Shown here: positions 61,654-64,000 of the stretch, in pieces | How the letters are laid out: each line of letters opens with the position of its first letter | Position numbering within the stretch: the stretch's first letter is position 1 | From: CAYOSF01 sp964406605 | GTDB lineage: Bacteria > Chloroflexota > Dehalococcoidia > DSTF01 > RBG-16-68-14 | Length of the DNA stretch: 64,000 nucleotides | Reading direction: 5' to 3' | Assembly: GCA_964406605.1 (NCBI GenBank) | Contig: CAYOSF010000012.1 | Span: 97,049 to 161,048, forward strand | The notes under the pieces: generated by a model | The model's database searches: none | What the model saw: only the letters and a program-made list of their open reading frames with translations | Told to the model about the DNA's origin: nothing | Program-made: the position numbers and the translations under genes

Positions 61654-61994
61654 TGCAGCTCCTTTGCACGTTCCATCGTTCGGAAGGGCCGTCCGGAGGG
61701 CCGTGACAGATCTGCCCACATGAACGGCTACACCATGTTAGCAAGGCGTCCGCCGACGCGCTTTGGGGGCGCGTGGGAGTAGGGGCGGCGGGGCGGGTCG
61801 CCCCTACGGAGTGGGTGCGGCGAGGGGCGCTGGGGCAGTTCGCATGTATAATCAAGGGCGACGCAGCGCGCAAACCGACAGAGAATCGGAGAGATGCCGC
61901 TGGCCGCACGGTGATAGGATGAGGAGCCTCGAGGCACTACGTCCAGCGTGCGCGGAGAAGGACTCCCCTACGTCTTGACGATGGATACGATGCC
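61654..61994. other. Intergenic stretch with a symmetrical REP-like element and a -10 box
   Basis: 61779-61807 begins GTAGGGGCG and ends CGCCCCTAC, so both ends carry the GTAG head in inverted orientation. A TATAAT at 61847-61852 lies 142 bases before mntA. Confidence 0.5.
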
Positions 61995-62321
61995 ATGAGC
62001 GACGCACGAGCGAAGTCGAACAGCCCAGATCTGGAAGAAATCCTGGGGAACCTGCGCTTGCACATGTCCGAGCTGCGTGAGCAGTACGGTGTGAGGTCTT
62101 TCGCCCTCTTCGGTTCGTACCTCAGAGGGGGGCAGCGCAAGCGCAGCGACTTGGACCTTCTGGTGGAGTTTGAAGAGGGCACACGCATGACGCTCTTTCG
62201 CTTCGTACGGCTTGAAGGGCACTTGAGAGAGCTCTTGGGGGTGAAGGTGGACCTGGTGATGAAGAGCGCCCTGAAGCCCGCGATCGGCGAACGCATTCTG
62301 GCCGAGGCCTTGCCGGTATGA
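61995..62321 (+). CDS. mntA: MntA-like nucleotidyltransferase antitoxin
   Basis: 108 aa, minimal nucleotidyltransferase. The GSX10DXD motif is GSYLRGGQRKRSDLD, followed by the third acidic position in KVDLVMK. In characterised pairs this enzyme AMPylates the HEPN toxin and neutralises it. It overlaps the downstream toxin gene by four bases (ATGA), the normal gene order for such a module here. No clear ribosome site. Confidence 0.9.
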   Translation: MSDARAKSNSPDLEEILGNLRLHMSELREQYGVRSFALFGSYLRGGQRKRSDLDLLVEFEEGTRMTLFRFVRLEGHLRELLGVKVDLVMKSALKPAIGERILAEALPV

Positions 62322-62674
62322 AGGGCGCCCGGTCGTCAGTGGACTACCTGAGGGACATCCTTGAGTACACGGACTTGGCGGCGGAGCTGTTGGGTGACAT
62401 GGATCTGGAGAGGTTCCAAGAGGACAGGCGCACGCATCTCGCAGTGGTGCGCGCTCTGGAAGTGATCGGGGAAGCAGGGCGCCAGGTTCCGCGCCCGGTT
62501 AGGCGACGCTATCCAAGTGTGCCTTGGGCTGAGGTCATTGGCATGCGCAACAAGATGATTCATGGCTACTTCGGGGTGGATCTGAGGGTCGTGCGGGATA
62601 CGGTTCGCGAGGATCTCCCTCCTCTGCGGGCGGCCGTTGCGGAGGCGCTAGCCGACCTCGAGGAGGAGACATAG
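62318..62674 (+). CDS. hepT: HepT-like HEPN ribonuclease toxin
   Basis: 118-aa HEPN (DUF86) protein. The RX4HXY motif is RNKMIHGY: Arg and His form the RNase site and the Tyr is the AMPylation site known in the Shewanella pair. HLAVVRALEVIGEAGRQVP is the usual second block. It is translationally coupled to the antitoxin. The module is intact by sequence and could serve in plasmid/phage defence or simply persist. Confidence 0.92.
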   Translation: MKGARSSVDYLRDILEYTDLAAELLGDMDLERFQEDRRTHLAVVRALEVIGEAGRQVPRPVRRRYPSVPWAEVIGMRNKMIHGYFGVDLRVVRDTVREDLPPLRAAVAEALADLEEET

Positions 62675-62688
62675 GAAGCTTACGGGGA

Positions 62689-62714
62689 AGGGCGGGTTCG
62701 AAACCCGGCCCTAG
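62689..62714 (-). repeat. Degenerate REP-like palindrome
   Basis: GGGCGGGTT-CG-AAACCCGGCCC ending CTAG instead of CTAC; sits 15 bases after the toxin gene. Confidence 0.5.
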
Positions 62715-63748
62715 CGGGCGCGGGCGATCGGCACCGGGGCCTCCGGCGCGTCGGCGCGCTCCTCGGGCGTGACGAAGCCTGATTCGTAGGCGAACGCCGT
62801 CGCCTGCGTGCGGTCGCGCAGCTCCAGCTTGGCCAGGATGCGCTTGACGTGCGTCTTCACCGTGCCCTCGCTGATGACGAACGCCTCCGCGATCTCGGCG
62901 TTCGAGTAGCCGCGCGCGATCAGGCCCAGAACCTCCCTCTCGCGCACCGTCAGCGAGGCTAGGCCGGTGGGCGCCTGGCCCGGCACCTCGCTCGGGGTGG
63001 CAGGAGCCACGTCGAGGGCGGGCGCGCGGGCGCCTCCGCCGGGGCCGGCCGGCGACGGGGCGAGATCGTCGGATACCGGCGGCACCCTTCGAGCGCGCGA
63101 GCCGAGCATCAGCCTGGCCCAGGCGGCGTGCAGAGCGGAAGCGACGTTGACGGCGTGCACCGTCACGAAGAACATGACGATCCCGGCCGGGACCATCACC
63201 AGCGATTCCCACCAGGTGTCTAGCCTCGGGCCACCGACCCATAGCGCGAACCCGAAATCCGGAACCAACACCGCCTCCACCGGCCCGCCGATGAGCGCGG
63301 CAGTGACCGCACCCATCGTAACGACGAGCACGAAGGCGGCGATCCCCAGCGGGAACTGCACGAACAGGTAGACCACGCCCGTCCAAGTGGTGGGGTCGAT
63401 GAGCCGGATCCACACCTGGGACCAGGCCGACTGGCCGGGCTCGATCCACGTCGGCGGACGGCGAAACTCGATCCGGGCCACCGTGCGGACGGCCCAGGCC
63501 TCGGCGTCGCCGGCCCACCGGGAGAGGAAGAGCGTGGGGATGAGCACGAGCGGGCCCACGATGGTCCAGATCATGGCCCCGCCGAGCGCCAGGGCGACAA
63601 CGAGGCCCACGAAGTAAGCGATCCCCAGGGGGAACATGGCGAGCAGGTGTACCGCCCGCAGATAGGTGCTCGGTGCGACGGCCGGCCCGAACAGCTTGCC
63701 TCGCAATGACGGGAATGGTCCGTAGACCGCGGAGAATACGTCGCTCAA
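62711..63748 (-). CDS. Membrane sensor domain fused to LuxR-type HTH
   Basis: 345 aa. Residues 1-~220 form a hydrophobic 'putative sensor' domain (several membrane segments, FPLGIAYFVGLVVALALGG and FPLGIAAFVLVVTMG repeats) like that found at the N-terminus of some actinobacterial/Chloroflexi histidine kinases. After an Ala/Pro linker comes a LuxR HTH (LTVREREVLGLIARGYSNAEIAEAFVISEGTVKTHVKRIL). No kinase or receiver domain is present, so this looks like a one-component membrane regulator. Target genes unknown. Confidence 0.82.
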   Translation of the reverse strand: MSDVFSAVYGPFPSLRGKLFGPAVAPSTYLRAVHLLAMFPLGIAYFVGLVVALALGGAMIWTIVGPLVLIPTLFLSRWAGDAEAWAVRTVARIEFRRPPTWIEPGQSAWSQVWIRLIDPTTWTGVVYLFVQFPLGIAAFVLVVTMGAVTAALIGGPVEAVLVPDFGFALWVGGPRLDTWWESLVMVPAGIVMFFVTVHAVNVASALHAAWARLMLGSRARRVPPVSDDLAPSPAGPGGGARAPALDVAPATPSEVPGQAPTGLASLTVREREVLGLIARGYSNAEIAEAFVISEGTVKTHVKRILAKLELRDRTQATAFAYESGFVTPEERADAPEAPVPIARAR

Positions 63749-64000
63749 TAGTCACCTCCGTCGGCTTGTTAGGCCGATCATAGGCACTCTGCCAGTCCGG
63801 GCGCGTCTCTCTCAAGGGGTATCTTGGGGGAGCGAGGGGGAAGGGCGGGGCTGAGGCCCGCCGGGACGGAGGGCGCAAACCCACCCCAGCCTGAAGGCTG
63901 GGGCATAGTGGGCTGACGGGGAAGGGCGCCACGCGCTGCGCCCTGTCTGTTATAAACATATCCGAGCCCACGAGACGCGCATGACTCTAGGTTGGGGTGG
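63749..64000. other. Intergenic end of the window with repeats
   Basis: Holds a degenerate GTAG-type palindrome (63842-63866, GGGCGGGGCTGAGGCCCGCC) and copy 4 of the second palindrome family (63868-63926). No gene seen. Confidence 0.55.

Overview
The window is a chromosomal segment of a high-GC bacterium. The gene content points to Chloroflexota, probably a Dehalococcoidia/SAR202-like lineage; this is inference. The signs are secreted proteins with Pro/Thr linkers and calcium-binding C-terminal modules, a two-helix zinc-ribbon protein, many acyl-CoA genes (SCP-x type thiolases with DUF35 partners, CaiB-type CoA transferase, acyl-CoA carboxylase), an F420-type luciferase-like oxidoreductase, and GTAG-headed palindromic repeats between genes. 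I see no rRNA, phage, CRISPR array or insertion sequence. There is one tRNA, tRNA-Phe(GAA).

Layout. 1-7.5 kb: housekeeping genes on the + strand (tatC, family 4 uracil-DNA glycosylase, RNase J, FtsK/SpoIIIE translocase, an APH-fold phosphotransferase). 7.8-14.3 kb: an exported-protein island of a metallophosphoesterase, a two-module adhesin/scaffold-like protein with TPT linkers, a subtilisin and a glutaminyl cyclase lipoprotein. The first three share one C-terminal TSP3/dockerin-like module of about 105 residues. 14.2-19 kb: two MFS exporters, a zinc-ribbon membrane protein and a DRTGG protein. 19-31 kb: DUF35 + thiolase, tyrosine phenol-lyase, a molybdopterin oxidoreductase divergent from an HxlR regulator with operator palindromes, an ADP-forming acyl-CoA synthetase-like subunit, a solitary dockerin protein, tRNA-Phe, a carboxyltransferase, an NmrA-like protein and an LLM oxidoreductase. 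31-40 kb: a trehalose-synthase-like glycosyltransferase, a GAF-GGDEF protein, a CoA transferase, a degenerate amidohydrolase, a methyltransferase, an ArsR regulator with a Cys-rich protein, and a threonine/serine dehydratase.

The most remarkable locus is at 40.14-40.60 kb. A ferredoxin-thioredoxin reductase catalytic subunit is interrupted by an in-frame TGA exactly where the second cysteine of its CHC motif belongs. FTR-like sequence continues in the same frame for 57 codons. A hairpin with apical loop GGUC and a bulged U lies just downstream, as in bacterial SECIS elements. The gene therefore looks like a selenoprotein whose selenocysteine replaces the redox-active cysteine next to the [4Fe-4S] cluster.

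40.8-54 kb: an SCP-x thiolase with its catalytic Cys, a cupin, a branched-chain amino-acid type ABC transporter (binding protein divergent in layout from livM-livH-livF-livG), a LeuC-LeuD-LeuB-like operon, and a second DUF35/thiolase pair. 54-64 kb: a deleted adenylate-cyclase-type pseudogene, a lipoprotein, an M20 peptidase-like protein, an alpha/beta hydrolase, a field of REP-like palindromes including a 132-bp duplication, a small ABM-like protein, a HEAT-repeat protein, a nitronate monooxygenase, an MntA/HepT toxin-antitoxin pair, and a membrane-sensor/LuxR fusion.
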